From: Desulfoprunum sp.
GTDB lineage: Bacteria > Desulfobacterota > Desulfobulbia > Desulfobulbales > Desulfocapsaceae
Reading direction: 5' to 3'
Assembly: GCA_030696435.1 (NCBI GenBank)
Contig: JAUYSF010000057.1
Location: 1 to 15,068, forward strand
DNA: 15,068 nucleotides
The position numbers and the translations under genes were made by a program. This document shows positions 1 through 7,392 of this stretch, in pieces (the first letter of the stretch is position 1; each line of letters starts with the position of its first letter). The notes under the pieces are model-generated. The model made no database searches. It was not told the origin of the DNA and saw only the letters and a program-made list of their open reading frames with translations.

Positions 1-923
1 ATCTGAGAAGAAGACCGCTTGTCTCCCTCTTTTGTTGGTACCCAGACCCGACCGTCGTTGCGCAGGCTCTCGCTCATCAGGGTGAGTTTAGACTGATAAT
101 CACCGTGCACAGGGATGCAGGTCGGATGGATCTGGACAAAACAGGGGTTGGCAAGTCCGGCCCCATGTTTACAGGCCCGCCAGGCTGCTGTGACATTTGA
201 GGCCATGGCATTTGTCGAGAGAAAATAGACATTTCCGTAACCGCCCGTGGCGAGAATCACCGCATCTGCGCCATGACTCTCCAATTCGCCGGTAATGAGG
301 TTTCTGGTGGTGATCCCACGTGCCTTGCCGTCAATGACCACCAGGTCCATCATTTCACGACGGGAATACATGGTGACCTTGCCGGTATGGATCTGCCGGG
401 AGAGCGCACTGTAAGCCCCGAGCAGCAGTTGCTGGCCGGTCTGGCCTCTGGCATAAAAGGTTCTGGAGACCTGGGCGCCACCAAAAGATCGATTGGCCAG
501 TGTGCCGCCATACTCACGGGCAAAGGGGACTCCCTGGGCGACACATTGATCGATGATACTGTTGCTTACCTGGGCCAGGCGATAGACGTTGGCCTCTCGC
601 GAACGAAAATCACCGCCCTTGATGGTGTCATAGAACAGCCGGTGCACGGAGTCACCGTCGTTCTGATAATTCTTGGCGGCGTTGATGCCACCCTGGGCTG
701 CAATGGAGTGGGCCCGGCGAGGGCTGTCCTGGATGCAGAAGGTCTTGACATTATAACCCTGCTCGGCAAGGGTCGCTGAGGCAGAGGCTCCGGCCAAACC
801 GGTCCCGACCACAATGACGGTGAATTTTCTGCGGTTCGCCGGATTGACCAGTTTGCTGGCGAATTGGTGAGTATCCCATTTATCGGCAAGAGATCCCGAA
901 GGTACACGTGCATTGAGTTCCAT
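1..923 (-). CDS. sdhA: Succinate dehydrogenase/fumarate reductase flavoprotein subunit, 5' part (runs off left edge)
   Basis: This is the FAD subunit that interconverts succinate and fumarate at the cytoplasmic face of the membrane complex. About 307 codons are present, against a usual length of roughly 600-650, and the C-terminus lies outside the window. The start ATG is at 921-923, preceded by an AGGG-type ribosome site. Visible features are the N-terminal dinucleotide fold [10 protein letters not shown] (about residues 38-47), the [10 protein letters not shown] stretch whose His72 should carry the covalent FAD, the [12 protein letters not shown] segment, and the IHPTCIPV segment of the fumarate reductase fold. 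The wording of these motifs is that of the Bacillus/Bacteroides (type B) SdhA group rather than E. coli SdhA. The gene follows sdhC on the same strand after a 78-nt gap; sdhB is expected just beyond the left edge. Which direction the enzyme runs in vivo cannot be decided from this subunit. Confidence 0.95.
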   Translation of the reverse strand, partial: MELNARVPSGSLADKWDTHQFASKLVNPANRRKFTVIVVGTGLAGASASATLAEQGYNVKTFCIQDSPRRAHSIAAQGGINAAKNYQNDGDSVHRLFYDTIKGGDFRSREANVYRLAQVSNSIIDQCVAQGVPFAREYGGTLANRSFGGAQVSRTFYARGQTGQQLLLGAYSALSRQIHTGKVTMYSRREMMDLVVIDGKARGITTRNLITGELESHGADAVILATGGYGNVYFLSTNAMASNVTAAWRACKHGAGLANPCFVQIHPTCIPVHGDYQSKLTLMSESLRNDGRVWVPTKEGDKRSSSQ

Positions 924-1001
924 TATGACGACCCTTTTTTTATCGCTGTTGCAGCATTTTGGCGCTGCGCATCAGGAAAAACATAATTCAGGCGCCCGTC
1001 C

Positions 1002-1649
1002 CTAGAACGAAGCCCCTGCGCCACTCATGAAGTAGAGAGGAATCCCTCCGAAAAGCAGGAGAAAAGATACCGGAATAATATAGGTCAGCCGGGCTATGAG
1101 TACATTATAGCGGGGGTGGTTGATGCCGAAGGTCTGCAGCATACTCCAGAAACCGTGGCTCAGATGGATAGCCAGAATGGCGAAGGAAACAATATAGAAG
1201 AGGCCATAGAAAAAACCGCTGAGCATAGTCTTCACGGTCTCGTTGATCAGGACATCCTTTGGGCCAAAGGTGAAACTAAAGACATGAACAAGGACAAAAA
1301 GCAGGATAAAGAGACCGGTGTAAGGCATTGTCCTTGAGGCAAAGGAGTTTTCCACCACCCTCGTTGTAACAGCATAGCGGTTAGCTATATCACGACGGTT
1401 TTCTAAGAAAAGATACAAACCGAGGCCAACATGGATAACAAAGAGAATAAAAATGGCCAGACTGAAAACAATGACAATCAGGGGATGGCTATGCAGTTCG
1501 TCGGCATAGCCTTGAAAGATCTTGCTGCTCATATAGATCGTAGCATTTCCGGCAGCGTGGGTGCAGAGGAAGAGAAAGAGCAGCAACCCTGTCATTCCCA
1601 TTATCAGTTTCTTGCCGATGGAAGACGAAACAAACCTGATAAACCACAT
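1002..1649 (-). CDS. sdhC: Succinate dehydrogenase/fumarate reductase cytochrome b subunit (di-haem, type B)
   Basis: This 215-residue integral membrane protein anchors SdhAB and passes electrons between the iron-sulfur subunit and menaquinone through two b haems. Five hydrophobic segments are visible (about residues 15-32, 57-81, 108-128, 145-166 and 185-208). Likely axial haem ligands are His31 (in THAAGN), His73 (IHVGLG), His122 (VHVFSF) and His162 (IHLSHG). Their spacings of 42, 49 and 40 are close to those of the four haem histidines of the Wolinella FrdC family. The single-polypeptide five-helix form separates it from two-subunit SdhC/SdhD anchors. The Wolinella E-pathway glutamate two residues before the last haem histidine is Ala160 here, which hints at a Bacillus-like enzyme. 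It is the first gene of the minus-strand sdhCA(B) unit. The ribosome site upstream of the ATG at 1649 is weak. Confidence 0.93.
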   Translation of the reverse strand: MWFIRFVSSSIGKKLIMGMTGLLLFLFLCTHAAGNATIYMSSKIFQGYADELHSHPLIVIVFSLAIFILFVIHVGLGLYLFLENRRDIANRYAVTTRVVENSFASRTMPYTGLFILLFVLVHVFSFTFGPKDVLINETVKTMLSGFFYGLFYIVSFAILAIHLSHGFWSMLQTFGINHPRYNVLIARLTYIIPVSFLLLFGGIPLYFMSGAGASF

Positions 1650-1786
1650 ACGCGCACCCCGTGAGGAAAGATGGAGAGTTGAAGAGCAATTGTGATGGAA
1701 CCGATTTTATATCAATATGCTAAAAAAGAAAGGACTATTTCTTGTATATTCAGCTATATTAATGAGCTTTTCCTTCATTGGAAGTG

Positions 1787-1819
1787 ATGTATTCATGTAT
1801 TCTATATTATAATGTATTT
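1787..1819. repeat. Short direct repeats ATGTATTC in the sdhC/gph divergent region
   Basis: ATGTATTC occurs twice head to tail (1787-1794 and 1795-1802), and an imperfect third copy, ATGTATTT, lies at 1812-1819. The copies surround the TATAAT hexamer at 1808-1813. This could be a tandem operator, but the region is AT-rich and short repeats arise there by chance. Confidence 0.35.
1808..1813 (+). promoter_or_regulatory. Candidate -10 element for the gph operon
   Basis: A perfect TATAAT hexamer lies 29 nt before the gph start codon. No good TTGACA-like hexamer sits 16-18 nt upstream, so either an activator is needed or this is only a chance AT-rich match. The gph ribosome site AAGGA (1830-1834) lies 8 nt before the ATG, consistent with a short leader. 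Confidence 0.35.
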
Positions 1820-1842
1820 TCAATTACATAAGGAAATTACCC

Positions 1843-2493
1843 ATGCGTTATGGTGCAGCAATATTTGATCTCGACGGCACACTTGTCGATACACTGCAGG
1901 ATCTGGCCGATGCGGCGAATCAGGTACTTGCGGAGTTGGGCTATCCTGAGCATCCCGTCCAGATGTACCGATACTTCGTCGGTGATGGTCTCAATGTTCT
2001 CATTGAACGAATTGTGCCGCCAGGGACAAGGGAAAACGAAAAAGAACTCTGTTGTCAAAGATTTAGCCAGATCTACTCCAATCTTTGGCGGAGAAACAGT
2101 TGCCCTTACCCTGGCGTTAATGCTATGTTGGCTCGCTTGCAACAAGACGGAATACGCCTGGCGGTCCTTTCCAATAAACCACACAGCTTCACTCTTGAAC
2201 ATGTTGAGCATTTTTTCCCCGGTACTCTTTTTGAAAGTGTTCTTGGTCAACGACCCGGCGTAGAGAAAAAGCCCAATCCTGTAGGCCTTCTGGAGATCGC
2301 CTCAATCATGGCTCTTCCTCCATCGGAATGTATCTATATTGGCGATACTGCCGTAGACATGCAGACAGGGCGGGCGGCCGAGATGTTCACCGTCGGCGTC
2401 CTGTGGGGCTTTCGCAACCGACAGGAGTTGGAAGACTCCCACGCCAACATGATCGTTCAACACCCTATGGAGATTTATACAGCATGCCGTTAA
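1843..2493 (+). CDS. gph: HAD-superfamily hydrolase, phosphoglycolate phosphatase-like
   Basis: This is a 216-residue cytosolic phosphatase of the haloacid dehalogenase superfamily. All four catalytic motifs are seen: motif I FDLDGTLVD, with nucleophile Asp9 and acid/base Asp11; motif II LSNK around Ser110; motif III Lys143 in EKKPNP; and motif IV YIGDTAVD, with Asp168 and Asp172. A helical cap (about residues 15-85) between motif I and the core fits the Gph/PGMB-type subgroup. Members dephosphorylate 2-phosphoglycolate or other small phosphoesters, so the exact substrate is inferred. The ATG at 1843 has a clear AAGGA ribosome site 8 nt upstream. The last 10 nt overlap the next gene, a DUF445 protein, suggesting coupled translation. 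Confidence 0.85.
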   Translation: MRYGAAIFDLDGTLVDTLQDLADAANQVLAELGYPEHPVQMYRYFVGDGLNVLIERIVPPGTRENEKELCCQRFSQIYSNLWRRNSCPYPGVNAMLARLQQDGIRLAVLSNKPHSFTLEHVEHFFPGTLFESVLGQRPGVEKKPNPVGLLEIASIMALPPSECIYIGDTAVDMQTGRAAEMFTVGVLWGFRNRQELEDSHANMIVQHPMEIYTACR

Positions 2494-4091
2494 TTCCCTC
2501 TGAGTTCGCCCCGTTCTTTCATTACGCCACACCGCCGGTTGTAGGCGCCTTTATTGGCTACATCACCAACAAAGTTGCCATAAAAATGTTGTTCAGGCCC
2601 CTCGTGGCCTGGCGCGTTTTTGGTATCAAAGTGCCCATGACTCCGGGCGTCATTCCTTCTAAGAGACATGAACTGGCCGAGAATATGGGGGAAATGGTCG
2701 GTGACCATCTTCTTACCAGTAAAGAGATAGGTCATGCCTTGACCGAGCATGATTTTCAACAACATCTGTATTCTCTTATCGAGGAAAGGGTGGGGAATTT
2801 CTTGCACCGAGACACTGGCCCGATTTCCTCGGTCATCCCTCAGAAATTCAACATTTATTACGATATTGCCATCAAGACCGTCAAATTCCAGATCAAGGAG
2901 AACATCCACAACTTCATCCAAGATCCTGAATTTGCGCATAAGATAGAAGAATCGCTGGAAAAACGCCTTGATCATTTACTAAAAAGGGAAGTCGGTTCGA
3001 TCTTCACCGGCCATGAACGGGAAAATATTTACAGGTTTATGGAAACCAATGTCGCGCGATTGCTCTCCGGTACAGCAATGCAGCAGTGGCTGGAGGATTT
3101 CATCCAGCAGAAGGTCTATGAAGCCCTGAGACAGGATCATTCTTTGGCAGATATTCTGCCTCAACCTTTGCTGGAATTGTTGCTGCAGACGATCGAGAAA
3201 GAAACCCCCAATCTGCTCTTGCGTCTTGCCACAATGTTGAAAGAGCCCGAGATACGCCAAAAGATCGTTCATGGTGCCCGTGGCGGAGTGGAACATTTCA
3301 TCAGTTCTCTGGGTCCGATGGCAGCCATTGCCAGTGGTTTTCTCAAAATGGAGACCGTGGAACAGAAGATCCACGATTATCTGGTTGAAAAGGAAGAGGA
3401 TATCACCAAATGGCTGCAGACTGACGAAATCCGGGAGCGAGTAGCCGATGCGCTGACTGAAAGATGTCGGAAGTTCCTGGCCAAACCGCTACACACCCTC
3501 ATTCATATCGAGAATGAGACGAAAATCGAGGAGTTCTGCAAGCAACTCGCTGATCGTCTCGTCATACTGTTGCAGGGCAGGGATGTTTCTAAAGCTCTGT
3601 CATCGATGCTCAAGGCTAACCTGGAAACATATATTGATTCGGGCAATCTCTCTCTTGAAAAAGTTCTTGCAGAGTTCATCGGCCATAAAGGAATTGCGGC
3701 CGGCAAATCCTGGATCAAATCAGAGGGTATCGCGGTTCTGCGCACCAGGGAGACGCTCGGAACCCTGGATATAATGATTGAGTCTATGATCACAGCTCTC
3801 CTCAATAAACCCATCGGTAAACTGTCGAACCTCTTGCCCGCCGATGTCCGTGAGGAAATTTACCGCTCCATTCAAACCATGGCCTCGGATATGTTGGCGA
3901 TAGAGGTCCCTGGTCTTGTCGATTCACTCAACATCAAGCGGATTGTGGCTGAGAAGGTCAACTCCCTTGATCTGATGCGACTGGAAAGACTGCTCCTGGG
4001 AATCATGGAAGAACAGTTCAAATATATCAATTTGTTCGGGGGTATACTCGGTTTTTTGATTGGTTGTCTGAATCTGCTCTTCGCCCATTGA
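2484..4091 (+). CDS. DUF445 family membrane protein (YheB-like)
   Basis: This 535-residue protein belongs to the DUF445 family, whose biochemical role is unknown. The N-terminal hydrophobic segment carries the family hallmark VVGAFIGYITNKVAIKMLF (residues 19-37), followed by the TPGVIPSKRHELAENMG block. A second hydrophobic segment forms the extreme C-terminus (about 514-534, INLFGGILGFLIGCLNLLF). The roughly 470 residues between them are charged and predicted mostly helical, so the protein probably has a membrane hairpin-like arrangement with a large soluble middle. It is longer than Bacillus YheB. The frame is open for 52 codons upstream, but the ATG at 2484 is chosen because the family block begins there, GGAG lies at 2469-2472, and an earlier start would bury the gene deep inside gph. 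It overlaps gph by 10 nt and is followed by a 208-nt gap without a clear terminator. Confidence 0.85.
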   Translation: MPLIPSEFAPFFHYATPPVVGAFIGYITNKVAIKMLFRPLVAWRVFGIKVPMTPGVIPSKRHELAENMGEMVGDHLLTSKEIGHALTEHDFQQHLYSLIEERVGNFLHRDTGPISSVIPQKFNIYYDIAIKTVKFQIKENIHNFIQDPEFAHKIEESLEKRLDHLLKREVGSIFTGHERENIYRFMETNVARLLSGTAMQQWLEDFIQQKVYEALRQDHSLADILPQPLLELLLQTIEKETPNLLLRLATMLKEPEIRQKIVHGARGGVEHFISSLGPMAAIASGFLKMETVEQKIHDYLVEKEEDITKWLQTDEIRERVADALTERCRKFLAKPLHTLIHIENETKIEEFCKQLADRLVILLQGRDVSKALSSMLKANLETYIDSGNLSLEKVLAEFIGHKGIAAGKSWIKSEGIAVLRTRETLGTLDIMIESMITALLNKPIGKLSNLLPADVREEIYRSIQTMASDMLAIEVPGLVDSLNIKRIVAEKVNSLDLMRLERLLLGIMEEQFKYINLFGGILGFLIGCLNLLFAH

Positions 4092-4141
4092 ACCCTTTTA
4101 TGTACACCGGCGTCAGGGATTTCAATATGGCAACATCAAGC

Positions 4142-4157
4142 ATTACATTTTTGTAAT
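4142..4157. repeat. Inverted repeat ATTACA-N4-TGTAAT upstream of kor
   Basis: Perfect 6-bp arms (4142-4147 and 4152-4157) are separated by four T residues. The repeat lies about 40 nt upstream of the candidate kor -35 element and about 50 nt after the DUF445 stop. It has no GC-rich stem, so it is a poor terminator; an operator half-site pair is the better guess. It does not match the FNR, CRP/HcpR or Rex consensus sequences I know. Confidence 0.35.
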
Positions 4158-4195
4158 ATGTTGGGGAAAATCGTCCGGTTTAGTTCATGATTTTC

Positions 4196-4224
4196 TTGAC
4201 TTGTCGCAAGGATACAGCTAGAAA
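4196..4224 (+). promoter_or_regulatory. Candidate sigma-70 promoter of the korDABC operon
   Basis: TTGACT (4196-4201) and TAGAAA (4219-4224) are spaced by 17 nt. Five of six -35 positions and four of six -10 positions match the consensus. A start point near 4231 would give a leader of about 70 nt before korD. It is the best promoter-like pair in the 208-nt gap between the DUF445 gene and korD. Confidence 0.45.
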
Positions 4225-4299
4225 AATAGACCTCAGGTTCTTGCACCGCACTACGACAATGTCTCACCGGAACAAACTACATACAAGGTAGAGGGAGAT

Positions 4300-4683
4300 A
4301 TGCAGAAAAGAAAGGTTCGTGCCGAGAAGGATTTACTCAATCAAGATGAACCGGGCAAAGAGGTTCTTCCATCCCGCCCCAGCGAAGTCCCGTCACCGGA
4401 TTCACCAGAGGAACTGGTGAACATGTATCGGAACAAAGGTAAAGATCAGAAAAAACTGCTGTATACCGTTATTTTCTTTTATGAATGGTGTAAATCCTGC
4501 GGGATCTGCAGCGCTCTATGTCCACAGAAAATAATTCTTCAGGACGAAACGGGTAAACCCTCGATCGAGGCTATGGATAATTGCATCGGCTGCCGTTTCT
4601 GTGAGGTGCATTGTCCAGACTTCGCCATCACAGTCAAGGAGCGTTTCCCAGACAGGAGGAGGAAAAATAGTGGAAGCAAGTGA
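4300..4683 (+). CDS. korD: 2-oxoglutarate:ferredoxin oxidoreductase, delta (2[4Fe-4S] ferredoxin) subunit
   Basis: This 127-residue iron-sulfur subunit carries electrons between the thiamine active site of KorAB and external ferredoxin. Two CxxCxxCxxxCP motifs are visible: Cys64, 67, 70 and 74, then Cys95, 98, 101 and 105, enough for two [4Fe-4S] clusters. The first 50 or so residues are a charged, proline-containing tail (KEVLPSRPSEVPSPDSPEEL) that typical delta subunits of about 80-110 residues lack. A lysine/arginine-rich C-terminus follows the second cluster. The ATG at 4300 is preceded by GAGGGAG (4291-4297), which sits closer than usual to the start. It is the first gene of the operon in delta-alpha-beta-gamma order, as in the oorDABC operon of Helicobacter. 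Its last 14 nt overlap korA. Confidence 0.9.
   Translation: MQKRKVRAEKDLLNQDEPGKEVLPSRPSEVPSPDSPEELVNMYRNKGKDQKKLLYTVIFFYEWCKSCGICSALCPQKIILQDETGKPSIEAMDNCIGCRFCEVHCPDFAITVKERFPDRRRKNSGSK
4654..4662 (+). promoter_or_regulatory. Ribosome binding site deciding the korA GTG start
   Basis: AGGAGGAGG lies inside the end of korD, 7 nt before the GTG at 4670. It is the strongest Shine-Dalgarno sequence in the operon and favours this GTG over an in-frame ATG at 4601, which would add 23 residues absent from the family. Confidence 0.8.
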
Positions 4684-5812
4684 AGGCCAGAAAAAAATAC
4701 TTCTCCAGGGCAATGAGGCGATAGTGCACGGGGCCCTGGCGGCCGGCTGTCGCTTTTTCGCCGGATATCCCATAACCCCCGCCTCGGAAATCAGTGAAAT
4801 CCTTTCGGTAAAACTGCCTCTTGTAGGTGGAACCTTCATCCAGATGGAAGATGAAATCGCTTCCATGGGGGCAATAATCGGCGCTTCTCTAGCCGGTGTG
4901 AAGTCCATGACCGCCACCAGCGGCCCCGGCTTCTCCCTGATCCAGGAAAACCTCGGATATGCCTGTATCACAGAAGTGCCCTGCGTTATAGTTAATGTCA
5001 TGCGCGGTGGCCCCAGTACCGGTTTGCCGACCAATGTGGCCCAAGGCGATGTGCTTATGGCCCGTTGGGGCACCCACGGCGATCACCCCATCATCGTCCT
5101 GTCGGTATCATCGGTCAGCGAGTGTTTCAGCGTTACCATCAAGGCCTTTAATCTCTCGGAGAAATTCCGGGTGCCTGTGATCATCCTCTCGGATGAGGTC
5201 GTGGCCCATACCCGTGAGTCTGTCATCCTGCCAAACCAGAATGAAATCCAGGTCTTCGACCGGATAACCCCCAGCGTCCCACCCGAGTGGTATAAACCCT
5301 ATGCCGAAAACAACAGGGGTGTGCCTGATATGGCAGCCGTCGGTGATGGCTACAGACACCATGTTACCGGTCTTGTCCATGATGAACGCGGCTTTCCCAC
5401 CCAGCAACCCAAAGAAGTAGAACAGTTTCTCAATCGGTTGCATAACAAGATCACCAAGGGTTTCTCAGAGATTGTCATGACCAAATCCTTCGAGATGGAG
5501 GATGCAGAAGTGTGTGTCATTGCCTATGGTTCCGTGGCCAGATCAGCCATGCGGGCGGTAAAAGATGCCAGAATGCAGGGCATCAAGGCCGGCATGGTGC
5601 AACTGGTGACGCTCTTTCCCTTCCCGCGCAAGGTCGTTGATTCGGCACTCCGGCAATGCAAGGCAGTGATCATCCCGGAGATGAACATGGGGCAGATCAG
5701 CCGGGAGATTCACCGGGTCAATCAGGCCGGCACGAGAATCATCAAGCACAATAGAATTGATGGCCATCTGATTACGCCGAGTGAGATCCTCAAGCATCTT
5801 ATAAGCGTTTAG
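4670..5812 (+). CDS. korA: 2-oxoglutarate:ferredoxin oxidoreductase, alpha subunit
   Basis: This 380-residue alpha subunit holds the pyrimidine-side thiamine domain and, with KorB, forms the active site that converts 2-oxoglutarate plus CoA to succinyl-CoA and CO2 with reduction of ferredoxin. Landmarks are GYPITPASEISE (residues 32-43), the QMEDEIAS segment with Glu60, TSGPGFSL (83-90), RGGPSTGLPT (112-121) and GDVLMARWGTHGDHP (126-140). The GPSTGLPT string is typical of KorA/VorB-type alpha subunits. The length fits a KorA without a fused gamma domain, and korC is indeed separate. GTG at 4670 is chosen on the ribosome site. The substrate is inferred from family and operon order; another 2-oxoacid such as a branched-chain one is possible. 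Confidence 0.9.
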   Translation: MEASEGQKKILLQGNEAIVHGALAAGCRFFAGYPITPASEISEILSVKLPLVGGTFIQMEDEIASMGAIIGASLAGVKSMTATSGPGFSLIQENLGYACITEVPCVIVNVMRGGPSTGLPTNVAQGDVLMARWGTHGDHPIIVLSVSSVSECFSVTIKAFNLSEKFRVPVIILSDEVVAHTRESVILPNQNEIQVFDRITPSVPPEWYKPYAENNRGVPDMAAVGDGYRHHVTGLVHDERGFPTQQPKEVEQFLNRLHNKITKGFSEIVMTKSFEMEDAEVCVIAYGSVARSAMRAVKDARMQGIKAGMVQLVTLFPFPRKVVDSALRQCKAVIIPEMNMGQISREIHRVNQAGTRIIKHNRIDGHLITPSEILKHLISV

Positions 5813-5870
5813 GAGCCGTTACGACGACTTAAAGGCCGAGGCACTGTCTATTCTGTCATTCTTTCTCAAC

Positions 5871-5883
5871 AAGGAGCAAGGAG
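5871..5883 (+). promoter_or_regulatory. Tandem Shine-Dalgarno sequence before korB
   Basis: AAGGAG occurs twice in a row (5871-5876 and 5878-5883), the second 6 nt before the korB ATG. korB is the only kor gene not overlapping its upstream neighbour (77-nt gap), so it must recruit ribosomes on its own, and the doubled site may serve this. Confidence 0.6.
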
Positions 5884-5889
5884 AAACGC

Positions 5890-6774
5890 ATGTTGGAGCG
5901 CGCTGAAATCATTCGCCAGGAATATCTTCGCCATGACAAGAAGTTTCCGCATGTCTGGTGTCCGGGCTGCGGGAATGGCATTGTGATGAACGCCCTGCTC
6001 AGGGCAATACATCATCTTGAGTTACCTAAAGACAATATCGTGCTTGCCTCCGGTATCGGTTGTTCGGGCAGACTCCCCACCTATGTCGATTTTAACACAA
6101 TCCATACGACTCATGGCCGGGCACTGACCTTTGCGACGGGGGTCAAATTGGCCAAACCGCAACTCTCTGTCATCGCCGTCATGGGAGACGGAGACGCCAC
6201 GGCTATCGGTGGTAATCACTTCATCCATGCGGCCAGGAGAAACCTGAACATCACGGCCATCATCATTAACAACAATACCTACGGCATGACCGGCGGCCAA
6301 TATTCCCCGACAACACCCTACGGCAGCAAATCAACCACCTCGGTCTATGGCCACGTTGAACATGCCTTCAATATCGCCGAACTAGCGGTGGTGGCGGGGG
6401 CCTCGTTTGTCGCCAGAGGCACGGTCTATCACGCCAACCATCTCAACACCATGATACAGCAGGCTATAGTCAAGAAGGGTTTTTCCGTGGTGGAGGTGAT
6501 CTCCAACTGTCATGTTCAACATGGCAGGAGAAATAAGCTCGGTAATGCCGTACAGATGATCAACAGTTTCAAGGAGAATGCCGTACCGGTCGGCAAGGCC
6601 GAAGGGATGACGGCAGCCGATATGCAGGGCAAATTCACCATCGGGGTCCTCTGTGACGTGGAAAAACCGGTCTCGACCGAAGAATACGATCGGGTTCGTC
6701 AGGCTGCCCAGACCGAGGCCAGCAGAATTGCAGAGGAAAAAGCCAAAAACGGAGTCAAACGATATGAAGAGTAG
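5890..6774 (+). CDS. korB: 2-oxoglutarate:ferredoxin oxidoreductase, beta (thiamine diphosphate) subunit
   Basis: This 294-residue beta subunit binds thiamine diphosphate and one [4Fe-4S] cluster next to the active site. The thiamine motif runs from GDGDATAIGGNHF (99-111) to INNNTYGMTGGQ (126-137). Candidate cluster ligands are Cys24 and Cys27 (WCPGCGNG), Cys58 (GIGCSGR) and Cys207 (NCHVQHGRRN), the spacing expected for KorB/OorB. The C-terminal ~60 residues are charged and variable in the family. Start at the ATG 5890 after a double AAGGAG site. It ends 11 nt inside korC. Like the other kor genes its third codon positions are GC-rich, suggesting a well-expressed native gene. Confidence 0.92.
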   Translation: MLERAEIIRQEYLRHDKKFPHVWCPGCGNGIVMNALLRAIHHLELPKDNIVLASGIGCSGRLPTYVDFNTIHTTHGRALTFATGVKLAKPQLSVIAVMGDGDATAIGGNHFIHAARRNLNITAIIINNNTYGMTGGQYSPTTPYGSKSTTSVYGHVEHAFNIAELAVVAGASFVARGTVYHANHLNTMIQQAIVKKGFSVVEVISNCHVQHGRRNKLGNAVQMINSFKENAVPVGKAEGMTAADMQGKFTIGVLCDVEKPVSTEEYDRVRQAAQTEASRIAEEKAKNGVKRYEE

Positions 6775-7357
6775 TACACGCTATGAAATACGCTTCAGTG
6801 GATCAGGCGGGCAGGGGATCATTACCGCAGCAGTAGTAATGGCCGATGCAATCGGGGCTTTTGACGGCAAGAATGTCTGCCAGACCCAGAGCTACGGACC
6901 AGAGGCCAGGGGTGGCAAGAGTAAGGCTGAGTTGGTTATCTCAGACAGCCCTATTGATTATCCCAAGGCCCTGCAGGTCGATCTGTTACTGGCCATGACT
7001 CAGGCTGCTTGTGATGCCTACTTTTTTGATCTGAAAACTGATGGGCTTTTAATTGTTGATTCAGGTTTGGTCGAGCAGGTTCCAACCAGCAGAGCGGTAT
7101 CCCTGCCTTTTACCCAGATTGCCAGGCAACAGATAGGTCGGGAACTGGTGGCAAATATGGTGGCCCTGGGGGCGGTCGGCTATCTCTCGGGGCAGGTATC
7201 CATGGAAAGTTTGCATTCCGCCCTGCTTGCCAGAGTTCCCAAAGGGACTGAGGAGATGAACAGAAAGGCCCTGCAGGCTGGGATTGATGCGGCGACAAAG
7301 ATTGATCTGTCCTCGCTGCCACGTTCAATCATTTCCGACTGGGAGAGTGAACTGTAG
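6764..7357 (+). CDS. korC: 2-oxoglutarate:ferredoxin oxidoreductase, gamma subunit
   Basis: This 197-residue gamma subunit completes the four-subunit complex; in homologues this domain contributes to CoA binding. The opening FSGSGGQGIIT (11-21) and the SYGPEARGG block (43-51) are hallmarks of the pyruvate/ketoisovalerate oxidoreductase gamma family. The ATG at 6764 overlaps the end of korB by 11 nt and has GGAG at 6751-6754; an in-frame start at 6653 would add 37 residues that are out-of-frame korB sequence, so it is rejected. The gene converges with the minus-strand nitroreductase gene across only 35 nt, and no hairpin terminator is visible there. Confidence 0.9.
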   Translation: MKSSTRYEIRFSGSGGQGIITAAVVMADAIGAFDGKNVCQTQSYGPEARGGKSKAELVISDSPIDYPKALQVDLLLAMTQAACDAYFFDLKTDGLLIVDSGLVEQVPTSRAVSLPFTQIARQQIGRELVANMVALGAVGYLSGQVSMESLHSALLARVPKGTEEMNRKALQAGIDAATKIDLSSLPRSIISDWESEL

Positions 7358-7392
7358 GTGCCGTCGCTTGAAGCAAACAACAAAGGTTCGGT

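Noticed and set aside
273..779. 168-codon plus-strand open frame opposite sdhA
   Set aside because: It lies entirely antisense to the clearly conserved sdhA sequence, has no recognisable domain, and is typical of a GC-rich shadow frame.
2328..2483. 52-codon upstream extension of the DUF445 frame
   Set aside because: It is out-of-frame gph coding sequence, arginine-rich and without similarity to the family; the ATG at 2484 has a ribosome site and directly precedes the conserved N-terminus.
7358..7392. Expected bidirectional terminator between convergent korC and the nitroreductase gene
   Set aside because: The 35-nt gap shows no stable inverted repeat or T-run on either strand.
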